From Daldinia sp. FL1419 (lineage: Eukaryota > Ascomycota > Sordariomycetes > Xylariales > Hypoxylaceae), in the NCBI GenBank assembly GCA_025201765.1, contig MU623408.1:124001-188000 (forward strand): a stretch of 64,000 nt of DNA. Direction: 5' to 3'. Below, piece by piece: positions 31,919-43,718 of this stretch (positions are counted from its first letter, which is position 1; the number at the start of each line of letters is the position of its first letter). The notes under the pieces are model-generated. The model ran no database searches, was not told where the DNA came from, and saw only the letters and a program-made list of their open reading frames with translations. The translations under genes and the position numbers were made by a program.

Positions 31919-34530
31919 CTTCTCGTCTCCAAAGGGGGTTAGGGGTTAGTGTTGTAGGTATTGGAATGAGGGAAAATCCAAGGTTCAAGTAATTGGGGGG
32001 GTTATGTTGAGGCATCACTAACAGTGTGCAGTACTAGAATAGGTACCTAATTCTCCAGCCTGGGAATATATAAGTATCAAAGACTCGGCTTTATATCCTT
32101 CGGATAAGGACTCGTTTGCAGAGACTTTAGCGTCCTGTCGAGGTCCTATCACCGACAATGCGTCATTGTTGTGGCTGTAGACCTTGAATGCAATGTAAAT
32201 AAATGCGAATATGCTCCAGCCCGTAGGGCAGGGCCAATAATTTTCTATGAGCCCATCTCTTCTTTCAAGACCTCGGGTTTCATACGTCTTTCGCGTTTTC
32301 TTAACCGTTAATTACTATGCTGTGTTGCCATGTTCTTCAGCCACGATATTATACTTCATGGGGTGGGTTACATCCGACGTATAATTCATAAAGAACGGTT
32401 AGAGAATCGCGTTGAGGCCCCCATTGGTCTTCATTAGGAGTCGTTGATTGTTCATCGTCCTCGCTCGTTGTGCGACTCTGAGCATGTGCGCCGTTTTAGG
32501 TAAAAAAAAATGTATAAAGCGTGGACCTTACGACACGAGCTTCATTATAGCCATGTGGCTAAGGGAGTTCATTGTTTTTCTTTGTTTCCTTTGTGTTTCG
32601 AACTCGCTATAGTGTAGGCACGAACTACAATCTCCTGGCTTCTTTATAAGAACCATAGCTCTATAAATAGTCCTGATTCTCCCCTGCGTACGTTGGTTTG
32701 AACTGCGGGAGTTTCGGCATCTTTTTTATGGAATGCGATCTTCTCTATAATATTAGCTATGCGACTATCAGACTATATATTATATTATATTCTCTCTTAG
32801 GATAACAGCTTTACTTCTATGTCTACTTGGCTTACCCTGTAATCCTTGAGGTCATATGTTCGGCTGCTTATACTTCGTCATCTGCGCCAATACCTATGCT
32901 ATAACGTTCTCAAGTAAAAGTGATAGAGTCGCCTGCTAGTCTATATGTCATATACTGATTATTCATAACTACCTACCTACAACGATAATATACGCCGCTT
33001 AGTCTCTTAGCTATAAATTACTGTTTAGAATGCCGTCAGCAGCGAAGCTTGTTAGGAATCTTATATGTACCTAGAAAGCCACTGTTAACTGGATCGTTGA
33101 TTAATAAAGACGATTAATGCGACCATGCTACTGTTAAATATTTTTGTAGTCAAGATTTTAGAAGCCTTTGAAATTGGCTTTGCATTGATAATATCAGGCT
33201 CTTTTAGACTATAGGGGTAAAAGGGGGATGCTGATTTTGATCTGTCAGGATCAATAGACAAAACATGAGATGCACTTGGAAAAGCAAATGCCATTGGGAT
33301 GCTATCCTTGAATACTATTATCTACATCATAGTAGTAAACCGTGTCTCTTGAATTGAGTACCTACTATGCTATTAAGTAACATACCCGTCAAGTAGCCAA
33401 ATCAAGCCTCGGCAGTACCAACCGGCTATTTAAGGGTTTCCGCCGGAGTATACCGGCTCACCTCCACGCGGGCGAGTCGCCGGCTTATTTAAGATGTAAG
33501 CCTCAAAGAAAAAAAAAAAAAAAGATTGGGGTTCTTCTACTAAATCCACGCCACCTGTTCCTTAGTATGCATTGTCCTAAGGTGCATTTGAAAGTTTTCA
33601 CCCCTTTGCCTTATATGCATAGTCCTAGGCTATAGCTGAACTGATACGTCGTCAAGATTTTCCTACCTACAGGAAACTTATCGTCATACACCTTACGTTA
33701 GGATGTAGGTACACACCTGGCCATTCTAATATTAGGTACAGTACGTCGGGTGTGTACTGCTATTGGATAATGTGCCAACCTACCGGATCTGCTAGTTGAA
33801 CATCAGGTACGGCACCCGTGACATCTGTTGCCCCCGTTGTACCTCTTGACCGAAATTAGATGCCAAGCCACGGGACAAGAACTTACCTTGGCGATATGTA
33901 GTACGGAACATGGACCGGGAATCGGTGACATGATTATTGCGATATAATATGGTGGATATCAGGCAGGTAGGTAGGTACCTAGGTAGTTATACGTTACATT
34001 CAAATGCCATTTTCACGCGGGTTGGGTGAAGCCTATATCTCTGTATGTACAAAAATATTTATTCTATGGTATGTAAAAAGCGTGGCATAGTAGAATTGCT
34101 ATATGCAGAGTGTCGAGCGCCCAGGCACAATAACTTTAGCTTAAGTATAACATTCTTGAGTCGGATGAAAGGGCAGCGCGAGATTACTATGCTTCGCGTT
34201 TATACCCAAGTGACTGTCCTTCATCTATAAATACGTGCTGGCCGAAGATTCCGCCACAACTTTAGTCGTGTTGTAGCAAATAAAAAAGTCCCCGGCACCT
34301 AGGCCCCATCAGAGAGCCTTCTCTATCCGAAAGAAGATGGTGAAAATCGATCAACGGTAATCCAATATGGCGAAAAAGACGGACCGAAACGTGCGCCGAA
34401 GGTGCGAGAGATCCGTAACGCCTTACCCCCGCTATGCAATTGTAGACCGAGTTAGAAAAATAAGTACCCTGCCGACCCGTCCTCAATATCGAGCAGTGAA
34501 CTTCAAATGTTGTGTAGGGACGAACTAATG
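31919..34530. other. Long gene-free AT-rich spacer
   Basis: About 2.6 kb with no gene. It is strongly AT-rich around 32480-33060, as expected for decayed (possibly RIP-mutated) DNA. At 33422-33493 three CCGGCT units recur, two of them within the longer direct repeat CCGGCTTATTTAAG/CCGGCTATTTAAG, followed by a run of A (33510-33524). A strong copy of the dispersed motif (GGTAGGTAGGTACCTAGGTAG) is at about 33965-33985. Confidence 0.5.
33422..33493. repeat. Short CCGGCT-cored repeat cluster with following A-tract
   Basis: CCGGCTATTTAAG at 33422-33434 and CCGGCTTATTTAAG at 33480-33493 are near-identical direct copies with a third CCGGCT at about 33453, in otherwise AT-rich DNA. A 15-A run follows at about 33510-33524. 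Origin unknown. Confidence 0.5.
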
Positions 34531-35357
34531 TTAATTGTCGTCGTCGTCGCTGGCGCCATCATCCTCGCCGTCTTCGTCAAACTCTAGTTCTGCGTCGTCG
34601 CCTGTGTCACTACCTCCAAAATCAAGTTCTTCATCGCTCTCGGCCCAAAATGCGGCATCGTCGTCTGCCGGCTTGGGCGGTGGTGGGGGTTCGAGGTTGG
34701 TCGGCATCACGAAGTCGCTTGGAATATCGCTCTTGGACTTTTCCACAATTTCCCTGGCTCTTTTGTTGTACGCGGCGCGGTTGTCTCGGTATGTCACACC
34801 GGCGTCTACATTTGCCGGAGAGTTGATCTCGGGGTCGTCTAAGAGTAGGAGCACGGACCGGAGTACAGATTCTACGCCCTGCAAGGGAGACCATCGCTCG
34901 CTAGCCTGCTCCCCGGACATGATATCCTCGCCGGGAGTGTGTAGGATGGAGATGCAAAGTTTGCCGTCTGGGTAAATGTTGGGGTGATAAATAGGGACTA
35001 GGAACCTAAAGGTCGGCGGTTGATAGGGATACTCTTCGGTAAAGGTCATTTCGGCCTGTCGTAAATTGCCACGTTAGAACTGATCTAGGTGAGTGGCTGA
35101 CGGTCTACTTTATTACTTACCTTAAAGTAACCACCGTTGAATGCGCTTTCGGGGTTAAGAACGATGAGACCAAGGCGCCAACGTAGGATGTTGGCATTCA
35201 CTAACTACAAATATATACCTTGTGAGCGACATGGACGGGGAATAAAGAAAGGGATAACAGCACTAACATCAATATTCACCCATTTTTCTTTGGAAAGTTC
35301 TTGCATCTCAGACATTAAACGATGCTTAGCACCGCCGGCAAGCCTTGACGAGGACAT
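34531..35357 (-). CDS. CDC34: Ubiquitin-conjugating enzyme E2, Cdc34/Ubc3 type
   Basis: E2 enzyme that works with SCF cullin-RING ligases to build Lys48 chains on cell-cycle substrates. Model on the minus strand: exons 35268-35357 (MSSSRLAGGAKHRLMSEMQE...), 35121-35204 and 34531-35055; in frame, 232 residues. The junctions give LVNANILRWRLGLIVLNPES and NGGYFKAEMTFTEEYPYQPP. The UBC fold is complete: HPN motif (YHPNIYPDGKLCISILH, active Cys in KLCIS), the Cdc34-specific acidic insertion after the Cys (TPGEDIMSGEQASERWSP), and SPANVDAGVTYRDN. The C-terminal tail is highly acidic (DDGASDDDDN), as expected for the Cdc34 tail that binds the cullin basic canyon. A continuous frame reading into exon 3 alone would start too late, at MTFTEE. 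Confidence 0.95.
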
Positions 35358-36172
35358 GTTCAAGTGTAAATTTGGAGTTATAATATGGGTTGGTTAAGAT
35401 GGTTGGATGGGTATCGTGAGTCTGGTGCGACAGGAGGGATGTGATTTGTGTGCCTCGGAGCGAAAGTAGGAAGAGTCTTATCAATCAAAACGCCACCAGA
35501 CCGATGAGTTTGAATCAATAAAAACGAAAGTAGGAAAAAGAGAGACTTTGGAACGTGAGACGACGCCGAATGAGATTGTGCGATCTCGTGCCCAGATGAA
35601 AAGAAGTGAATGGAAACACAACGCGAGAGCCGCGAAAACCGGAAGAATCGCTATGAAATTTACAACCGTGCTGCCCGATATAGTTAGGTAGAAAAAAGGG
35701 TTGCTAACTATCCGAGTTGGCTGATGGGCGGTTGGCAGTTAGCGGTTGGCGACGTCGGTCAAAGAGCACCTGGCGGGACTTTGGGGTGGGATAAAACTTG
35801 AGCGGGAGACGGAGACGGAGAACTGGAAACCTGGGAGACAAGACAAGAAAGAACTGTTGGATTGTGTTATCTTAAAGTCTTGTATCGTTACTGTGAATCC
35901 TCGGCGCCTGACTCGTCCCTTAAATAGGGTCTCCACCAATGAGGTAATCACACTCCGACGGGTAGCCCTTAACCATAGGAATAGACCCGAATAAGCGGGG
36001 GCAAAGGAAGGGGGGCAGCCGTATTAGTACCTACATAGTATGAATGTACTTTATTTTTATTGTACGGCCATCCATACCCCCGAACTCGGTACGTAGGTAC
36101 ATACCTACAGTGCACTTATGCTGCTTGATGCCCGGAAATAGGTTGACTTCTCAAGATGTTGCATCCCGACCT

Positions 36173-36247
36173 GGTCCAATCTCAAGCATGTATCTAGGTA
36201 CCTACCTACCTAACCTAGGTAGGTATTTAAGTAGGTACATAGGTACA
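36173..36247. repeat. Array of the AGGT/ACCT palindromic motif
   Basis: Tandem and inverted copies of TAGGTACCTACC and CCTAGGTAGGTA form a largely self-complementary stretch. Single or double copies of the same word recur in spacers elsewhere (see findings). Confidence 0.6.
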
Positions 36248-37188
36248 AACGTAGATCTGTAAATCCCATGTTTAAAGCAACAACAAACTTCTTTACTGGT
36301 TAATATAGTTACTCAAATCATATAACTACACAAATATTACTTATAAAAAGTGACAAATACATATCATAGAGTCATTCTGCCCTACTAATAATTGACTTGT
36401 CAGGATTGGCTAATTTACAACAAAGCTGAATGTTGGCTGAAGGTTGTTTCGTTGTCATGCGTTCTTGATTAAAAAACCTCTTTGCTTTGTTTCTTATGTC
36501 CTCCCAAACATTCACCGGATCTGTGGCCCGTGATTATAATGCTGCAGCTATGCAATTAATTAACATCGAACCTGTCTACTCTTTGCAGGTGACTATGATA
36601 TATACCTCTAGATTACACAAATATTGAGTTTATATATATCATTTCGGACTATCTGGACTATTTGGGCTGGACTCTAAGGTGGATCGTGTGTCTAGGGGTG
36701 GTTGAGCCCCTGTTGTCTGATATACTATGTATCCTTTGAAGATCTACGTCTAGGGGCATTTCTCATTATCAGGAAGTAGTACTAGTGAATCAGTTCTGAA
36801 GGGAAAAAATGTCCACCCAGCATTGGCGTGCAAGACATCTTCACATTTGAAAGAGCATAGAGTGAATCGCTTTGTAAACCGCTGAGTAGAGAGCAAAGAC
36901 AAGATGTTTCCAATTGCGCTAGTGAGAAGTACGCTAACCTAGGAGTTCTCCTCATCTGACAACTGGCGCGTTTTTACCTAGGTCCGTAAGTGCCTACGGT
37001 TACATATTTTGAGGAGGCCTTATATGTAAGTAATCATCCTAGACGCTTGACTTACTAGGTTAGGGAGGTAAGTAAACACTTGTGAGTAAAGACAGCGCGT
37101 GTATGACAACGACCCATATTGATGATGTGTATGAACTTGGTGGTGGATATGTAGGATATCGATACAATTGAATAGACATTGCATACTC

Positions 37189-37214
37189 TTTTTTTTTTTT
37201 TTTTTTTTTTTTTT
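37189..37214. repeat. Homopolymer run of 26 T
   Basis: Uninterrupted T-tract on the plus strand in the MED19 upstream region. Length is likely to vary and is prone to sequencing error. Confidence 0.9.
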
Positions 37215-37988
37215 GGTAAAAGCTGTTGTAGGTGGTGTGTAGGACAAACATGACCCGGTGTTTAGGTAGGAGTTATGTAGGTGTAGGTGAGTCGGGGCAG
37301 GGGTAAGTTTAGGCTTGGGGCGGTTAGGGGTGTACATAGTACTTGGAATAGAAAGCGGAGCATCGAGCGGAACAGGCGAGTTGCCCAGTCGCAAGGCACC
37401 ACCTGCACTTCATTCTTCCCCCGTCCGCCCGTTTTGCTCGTCACCATTGCAACAACTTCACCTTGCGTCCTTTCAACTAAAGAAAAAAAGGGATCCGTCA
37501 ACTTCGTCTTCCCACAATCGACAATCACCACGACGAAAGTATCGCGATATTCATATAAAATCGATCTAACAATTTCGGTATAGCTAGGAACATCATTTTT
37601 AATTCTCCGATACGACTATTAAAGAGGTTTAAGTCGGTGAATGCTGCTGGACTCGGGTATCTTCGACCACAACAGCCGGTCGGCGGTTTCGCGCGACTCG
37701 CCACAGTGAGATCGATCGACTTTTTATCATTCTACTCCTCAATATCGTTCTACCGTCAATCGTCCATAGTTATTCGAGCGCATCCGATTAAATCAATCGT
37801 CCTACTGCCTTTTTAGCATCTTTTCGGGTTTTCCGCCTTACCATTACGTTCGTTCCTCACAACTCTCACCTCGTCAGCATCTCGGCGTCAATTTTTGCTG
37901 GCACTCCCCCAGAGACTTCTACCGACTTCTCTGCCTCCAAAATACGCCGCGCTCCGTGATTGCCCATCGTTCTCGCATAATCTTCTCG

Positions 37989-39353
37989 ATGGCGACCATG
38001 TCATTCAACCCTCAAACGCCTCAGAGTCCTTCTCAATTTTCTCCGACTACAGGTGATCAGGTATCGAGCATGAACAGTTCTATGACCTCTATCACAGTGA
38101 CTTTGCCAACGGTAAGTTACTGTTCAATTTCTTTTTTCGAAGATCGGACATGTCCTTGATGCCCAAAGTTTTGAGAAATAAAAAATAAAAAACTTTTACT
38201 ATATATTTTTGCATAAAATCATGGTGCATTTTTTAGTAACATTGTTATTTTCAGCCTGCACACAGTGTAAATGGATCGGCCCAACCAACCGATATGTCTC
38301 ACGACCCTACGATGATGGACACCTACTCGGCCAAGCGAAAATATCCTTTCGATGATGCTGGAGATCATGAGCACAAGAAAGTCACCCTCGAGAATCGCCG
38401 AGTTGGTATTGAGAACCTGCACCTGGATGTTGGTGAAAAGTACCTTCTTTGCAGTACTCGTAAGGCTCCCTTTAGTCTCACACATGCTATGCACTCTGCC
38501 ATCTTTCCTTTTTTAGATGGATGGTAATTATCAAAGACCGCACGTGAATGGGATTTAATGCTCTTTGGTTGACACTATTTCTCATTTAGCCTATCCTACC
38601 TCTTATCCATGTCTGTCCGACGATTTCTTTGAGATGTTCGGACTAACCGGCATCGCTGCCGAGGTTGCCCGTACAAAGCCCAATGGAGAGAAGAATGCGC
38701 TTCGCAAGACATACAAAGGTCAAATAAAGACTCTAGGGCTCAGCGGCCATTTTGATGCGGTGAAGAAAGAGCTCGACGCCCCCGATGGCCTATTGGCATT
38801 GGCTGCACTTGACGAAGATACGTGGATCAGTAAGGAAGTGAGCGGGAAGGAGATTGAGAAGGGATTATCTCAAACACACCAGGCGCATTTATCTCGAGCG
38901 GTCACGATGGCCAAAGGATCGATACCCAAGGCGGCCTGGGATAGCTCTGTCCTTGGCGACTTGGCGCCTGGTGTTCTTCCCAAGAAGACTGGTCACGACT
39001 CGGCTACGAGGCAAACGGCACCTAGTACACCCGCTGCATCGGCTCCGGGTATCACTCCGAAGTCGAACAAACCGCTAACGCCGCAGATTGATCGCGCTCG
39101 CCGGCTTGGAAAAAAGCGAAGCTATCAAGATAGCAGCTTTGAGGGCTACGGTGAAGGCTATGTCGATGATGACACTGGCGGATATTCGACTGGCGATGGG
39201 GATGAACGGTCTAAGCTCAAGAGGAGAAAGCAGGTATATGCGGATCGTCCGTCTTCTGCTAGCTTCTCTGCTGACCGATGACAGAATCCCGGTGATGCAT
39301 CTTCGTTTAGAAGCACCAGTAGCCAAAACTACAGCGGCAGGATAGGAGCGTGA
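37989..39353 (+). CDS. MED19: Mediator head subunit Med19/Rox3
   Basis: Subunit of the RNA polymerase II Mediator complex. Model: exons 37989-38111, 38255-38459, 38590-39233 and 39285-39353; introns begin GTAAGT, GTAAGG and GTATAT and end CAG/TAG; in frame, 346 residues. The N-terminus reads MATMSFNPQTPQSPSQFSP, and the inner Met (MSFNPQ, 37998) is an equally good start. Joined exons give TLPTPAHSVNGS, LHLDVGEKYLLCSTPYPTSY and LSDDFFEMFGLTGIAAEVAR, the fungal Rox3 core, followed by NALRKTYKGQIKTLGLSGHF and the conserved VTMAKGSIPKAAWDSSVLGD. The C-terminus is basic (SKLKRRKQ) and ends NYSGRIGA. Nuclear. Homology to filamentous-type Med19 is clear. Confidence 0.93.
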
Positions 39354-40932
39354 CCTTGAGATACCCAGTTCAGGACGAGATACGAAGATTTTTGAGCGTC
39401 CGCAGTGGCGAACAGGAATGAGACCCGAGTCGAACCTTGTCTCCCACGCAGACCATTTCGGTTATTTGCATTTTCCATGATTTTAGCATGGCGTAAGGCG
39501 TTCGGACAACAAGAAATAAGGCAACAGGCAATATAGGCCTAGCTGCCCAAATGATAAATTCTGATGGCAGGCGACTCGGTTCGACCTGTCGTATATATTG
39601 CTTGGAGACAAAAACCAAAGCACCTCGGCCAGAGCAATCAGGTTTAGTTGCTCTGGCGCAATAATGATCAAAGTCGTGAATAGGACATAAGCGTTTGGGA
39701 GTTAACGACCCACGTGTCCAGTCTTATGTGCGGTTCGGATCAAATAGCATATTAGTTGCAACCGTGACTCGCCCCTCGACCTGATTTGTGGGCCTTTTCT
39801 TCTTTTTTCTCAGGTGCTGGCTGATATTAGGTGTGTTTTGTACACAAAAGAGGGCATGATATTTTTATAACTCATTTGCATTTGCGATATTGCGGTGTTG
39901 GTGCCCCCTTTGAGGCAACATAGTCGGGAATTGCGGGTTTACTAGTTCTAGCTTGATTACGAGCTTAGATGACGACGTGAGGATTCGTTTATGAAGTCTT
40001 GGACCCTCTTCCGAGAGGTGACCTGATGGAGATCATAGCCACTAATCCTGTCCATAGGGGCCCCGAACCAAGCGTTTGGCGCGGGCGATGATAGTTAAAT
40101 ACGATTTGACTTCGCACCAAACATTATAGGATACCGTAAACCTGTATTGCTTCCGTTGACCATATCCATTCTCTTTCTAAGGTAAGAGCTCTATAAGAAA
40201 TTTAGGTGTGGTTAAATAACTAAGTACCTACCATACCTACATGTGGTTGTTACTAGTAGTTTGAACTATGTTACCGAAGTATGATTGCCACTTTTCACGA
40301 CGTAATAAAAGAATTAGTATTAAAAATAGCTGTATAGGTAGTCGAGGCCTCCAAGTGTACCTGCCTTAGGTAACGTAGGTAGGTATATAAAGGTTTGATA
40401 TGCAGCTCTGAGCTAGTGCGAAAATAGGCTGGAGCGGGTCTGTACCAACAGATACGCCTCAGTTTAACGTTGTACATACAGCCCCCTCATTACGGTGAGA
40501 AGTACCTACAGTACATGTGCATGAGGCATCCAACGTCTAGGTACTGCGTCGCAACTCGGCCCGGAACTGCTTCTTCACCTTATCAACTTCATTACAACAA
40601 CAATTATACAACAATTATGATCGCGATTACAACAACCACGATTACCATTGCTTTGGATAGCATCTGATTTTATTTGCATATCACTATTGGTCTTTCATTT
40701 ACTCGATCGTTCCTCAAGTGCCTCGTAATATTCTTGTTCTTTATTACCAAAAACCTGGCATATCCAATTTAGTTCTCATAAATATGCCACCAGGCAACAA
40801 AATATCTCGATAGACTCTAGCTTACGTCACGGGCTCTCTGAGCCTCCTTGGCCTGAATAGGGGCGTCGATTATTTTTGTGCGCTTTCTCGCACTTGAATT
40901 CCGACTCTCACGTCATCACCACCATAGACACC
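39354..40932. other. Spacer between MED19 and the DUF676 lipase gene
   Basis: AT-rich. It holds the word GGTAACGTAGGTAGG near 40370 and a TATATAAAG box at about 40384-40392, roughly 540 nt upstream of the next ATG. GTCGAACC near 39431 resembles a tRNA B box only by chance. No gene. Confidence 0.45.
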
Positions 40933-43085
40933 ATGGGTCGCATATCTCCAGATACGTCTTTGGATATCCCTCGTCCTACAATCGGTGGTCGGTGGGGTTC
41001 GTCTACGCTATCGCTCTCTACCTTGGACGACCCCCGATCTTCTTCCACACAGTCCTTGGCTCCATCTTCGTCCGAAAATGGAGATTCGGGACGTCGTAAA
41101 CTATTAGTTATCTATATACATGGTTTTATGGGCAACGATGCTTCTTTTCAATCTTTTCCCGCCCACGTGCATAAGTTCCTCAAATTAGCCTTAGCCGAGA
41201 CTCATGTCATTCATTCCAAGATTTACCCAAGATACAAAACTTACAAGGCTCTCGATGTAGCCCGCGATAACTTTAGCAGATGGCTAGCCCCTCACGAGTC
41301 TCCTACTACCGATGTGGTTCTCGTTGGCCATTCCATGGGGGGATTGCTAGCCGCTGATATCGCCTTAATGGTAAGATATCTGCTGTTTGTATTTGTCCCG
41401 TAGCTGACAGTTCGCGCCAGCCATCTAGAAACCAATATCAAATGGGATATTTCCTCCATCGTATCATAGGGACAGTCAACTTAGACGCACCCTTCCTTGG
41501 ACTGCACGCAAGTGTTATTACGGCTGGTATCGCTAGTCTATTTCGGCCCAAGTCAGACCCAGCAAACTTACCAGAGGAACCCATACCGGATGATGATTCG
41601 ACCCAGCCCCTTTCTCATATTACCTCATCAAACAATTCGATATATTCAGATCCGTCCAGCGCTTCTCAGACCTCAAGACCACAAGGTATCCCTTACGGTG
41701 TGACGTTCGATCCAAATTTTAATCCATCATTTGGCAATGATGTCCGCCTTCGAGATAGGGGTTGGTGGAGAAACATCGTTCATTTCGCAGAGAAGCACAA
41801 CTCGGAAGGCCTGGTGGATGCTGTTAGCCACCACCTCATGTCACACCTAGAATTCGGGAGTTGTCTTTTGGATACCAATAACCTAAAGACTCGATACGAG
41901 AACATCCGTAGCTTGGAGGATGTAGACGATATAAGGGACCGTGGATTTCCTCACGTACCTCCGCAAGTGCGCTTTGTCCAGTATTATACTGTCTGTCACG
42001 GGTATCCTAAGAAGCCCAAAGACCAAGGCCCCAATAAAAACCCGGAAGTCTCAGAGACCGGATTAAATACACAGCCAGCTTCTCCAACGCCAGAGATTTC
42101 GTTGAAGAGCCACGATAATCCTCACGGTTCTCACGGTCTGGGCGCTATCCCCGATTGTAATTTACCGCAGGATACTTTCGATGGCCAATCCGAAAGCCCA
42201 GAACTACAGTTACTTGATCCTGAACCCATGACTGAAGAACCTGAACCGATACCTGGAACTGACATATCTGGTCAGCCTCTAGAAGATATCAAAGACAGAG
42301 TCCTAGAAAATGGCATGCAAATCGACCACCATGATAGCGGCGATGCAGGGCTACTTCCTGAGAAAAGTAATAAGGATCCTCTATCTCAGCAATCCCCAGG
42401 TAACGATGTCGCTTCAACGTCAGATCTTGCCGACGCCATTGCATCCCTCAGCGTTGACCTTCCTACAATACCAGAACTGCCTGCAAAGCCCGAGCTGCCA
42501 GACTTGGAACAATACACGGAGAAAGAGGCGCGAAAACAGGCCGAGAAAGAAGCTAAGCGTATGCAGAAAGATTATGATAAGCTCATAAAGGAACGCGATA
42601 AAGCTATTAGGGAGCGACAGAAGATCTACGACAAAAGGAAGAAGAAGCTAGCGCAAGAAACCGAGAAGAAGGCGAAGGAAGAACAGAAAAGACGCAAGAA
42701 AGAAGCTGCTGGCATTACCGCGTCAAGTTCCTCAACTTCGGATGACGCAGCTCTTAGAAATTCTTGTTCATCACCCTCACAATTAGATCCCAACACGATG
42801 TTGCCCTTAGCGAACTCCTCAGCACAATCTCAAAGTAAAGGTAAAACGCCGAAACCACCGAAAGAGCGCAAATTCTGTAACATTCCAAACAAGATAGACG
42901 GCCAGGTTGACCCGAAATGGATCAAGATTTTTATGAAGGACATGGATCAAGTTGCCGCACACACGAGTTTATTCTTTAGAGGTGAGCACTACGAAAGGCT
43001 CGTTGGCGACGTCGGGCAGACTATTGTGAATTGGGTTCAGGATGACATGACCAAGAGAGCTATCCTAGAGATGGAGCAAAGATAA
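40933..43085 (+). CDS. DUF676-type alpha/beta-hydrolase (putative serine esterase/lipase) with coiled-coil C-terminus
   Basis: Putative lipid or ester hydrolase. Model: exon 40933-41370, intron 41371-41420 (50 nt, GTAAGA...GCCAG), exon 41421-43085; in frame, 700 residues. The catalytic half comes first: beta-strand/oxyanion region LLVIYIHGFMGNDASFQSFP near 57-76, nucleophile elbow VLVGHSMGGLLAAD near 129-142 (Ser in GHSMG), and after the junction LHRIIGTVNLDAPFLGLH. A further conserved block around 275-310 (VRFVQYYTVCHGYPKKPK) follows. A disordered acidic stretch leads to a Lys/Glu-rich coiled coil (KEARKQAEKEAKRMQKDYDK and RKKKLAQETEKKAKEEQKRR), then a C-terminal block (FCNIPNKIDGQVDPKWIKIF, THTSLFFRGEHYE-like) which recurs in fungal homologues of this type, as far as I recall. 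Substrate unknown. Confidence 0.85.
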
Positions 43086-43718
43086 GTAAGCCGCAGCCTA
43101 CACGTTGAATTCAGTTGTCCCTAGGGGAGGCACTTTGTGCAGTATAATTAATTAATATTGTAATATTGTAATATTGTAATATTGTAATATTGTAATATTG
43201 TAATATTGTAATATTGTAACGATACCCAAGACCAGACGGATAACAAGGAAAGCATTATTAGATCCAGGGGAGGTTAAGACTGAACGGAAGCGGCACGCCT
43301 CCTAAGGATCACCCCTCTGGTGTAGTAGCTATTGATCACTACGGGATCACGAGAAGACCTAGAGGATGCAAACACCAATCCGCTGACTCAGCATGGCAGT
43401 GCATAAACCAGCTTTCTGTCTCCCTCTGGATCTACTTTTGCACCTTCTATAACAGGCCGGTAACCCTGGGTGTACCGCCCGCGCTCGTGCCAGGGCTCAA
43501 GAAAGAATGGGCTGGCCGAACAACCAAAAAATCATGAAACACGGCTCGATGCAACAGTCGAGCACATCTAGGAGTTCACCTTTTCGGGGCTTTTTTAGTC
43601 ATAAAATGCCAGGTCCCCCTCACGTTCCTTCGCGCCGCGGTTAAAATGATATTCATGCTTTGATGTCGACGTTTAAAGCTTTACATGAATTTAACAGTGA
43701 TCGGTTTTGGGAGGGGAA
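43086..43718. other. Spacer between the DUF676 gene and HET gene 1
   Basis: Contains the TAATATTG microsatellite, then ordinary intergenic DNA leading to the HET gene 1 start. No gene seen; the change from core to accessory sequence happens here. Confidence 0.45.
43153..43216. repeat. Microsatellite of 8 perfect TAATATTG units
   Basis: Eight tandem copies of the 8-mer TAATATTG, starting about 67 nt after the stop of the DUF676 gene, so likely in its 3' UTR or just beyond. Contains many TTG/CAA and TAAT words on both strands. Confidence 0.95.

Larger units (their letters stand above)
35358..37988. other. Divergent spacer between CDC34 and MED19
   Basis: About 2.6 kb, no protein gene. It contains the densest dispersed-motif array of the window at about 36173-36247 (GTACCTACCTACC, CCTAGGTAGGTA and related copies), a 26-T run at 37189-37214, and a CT-rich, CAAT-containing leader before the MED19 start (37640-37980). 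The frames at 37020-37583 overlap in both strands around the T-run and are not coding-like. Confidence 0.5.

Noticed and set aside
37020..37583. Frames around the T-run
   Set aside because: Generated by the 26-T run and overlapping on both strands.
39425..39460. GTCGAACC on the minus strand resembling a tRNA T-arm
   Set aside because: Stem bases do not pair and there is no cloverleaf around it.
43500..43610. Possible terminator hairpin or CRISPR-like repeats
   Set aside because: No repeated spacing, and bacterial-type terminators and CRISPR arrays are not expected in this eukaryotic DNA.
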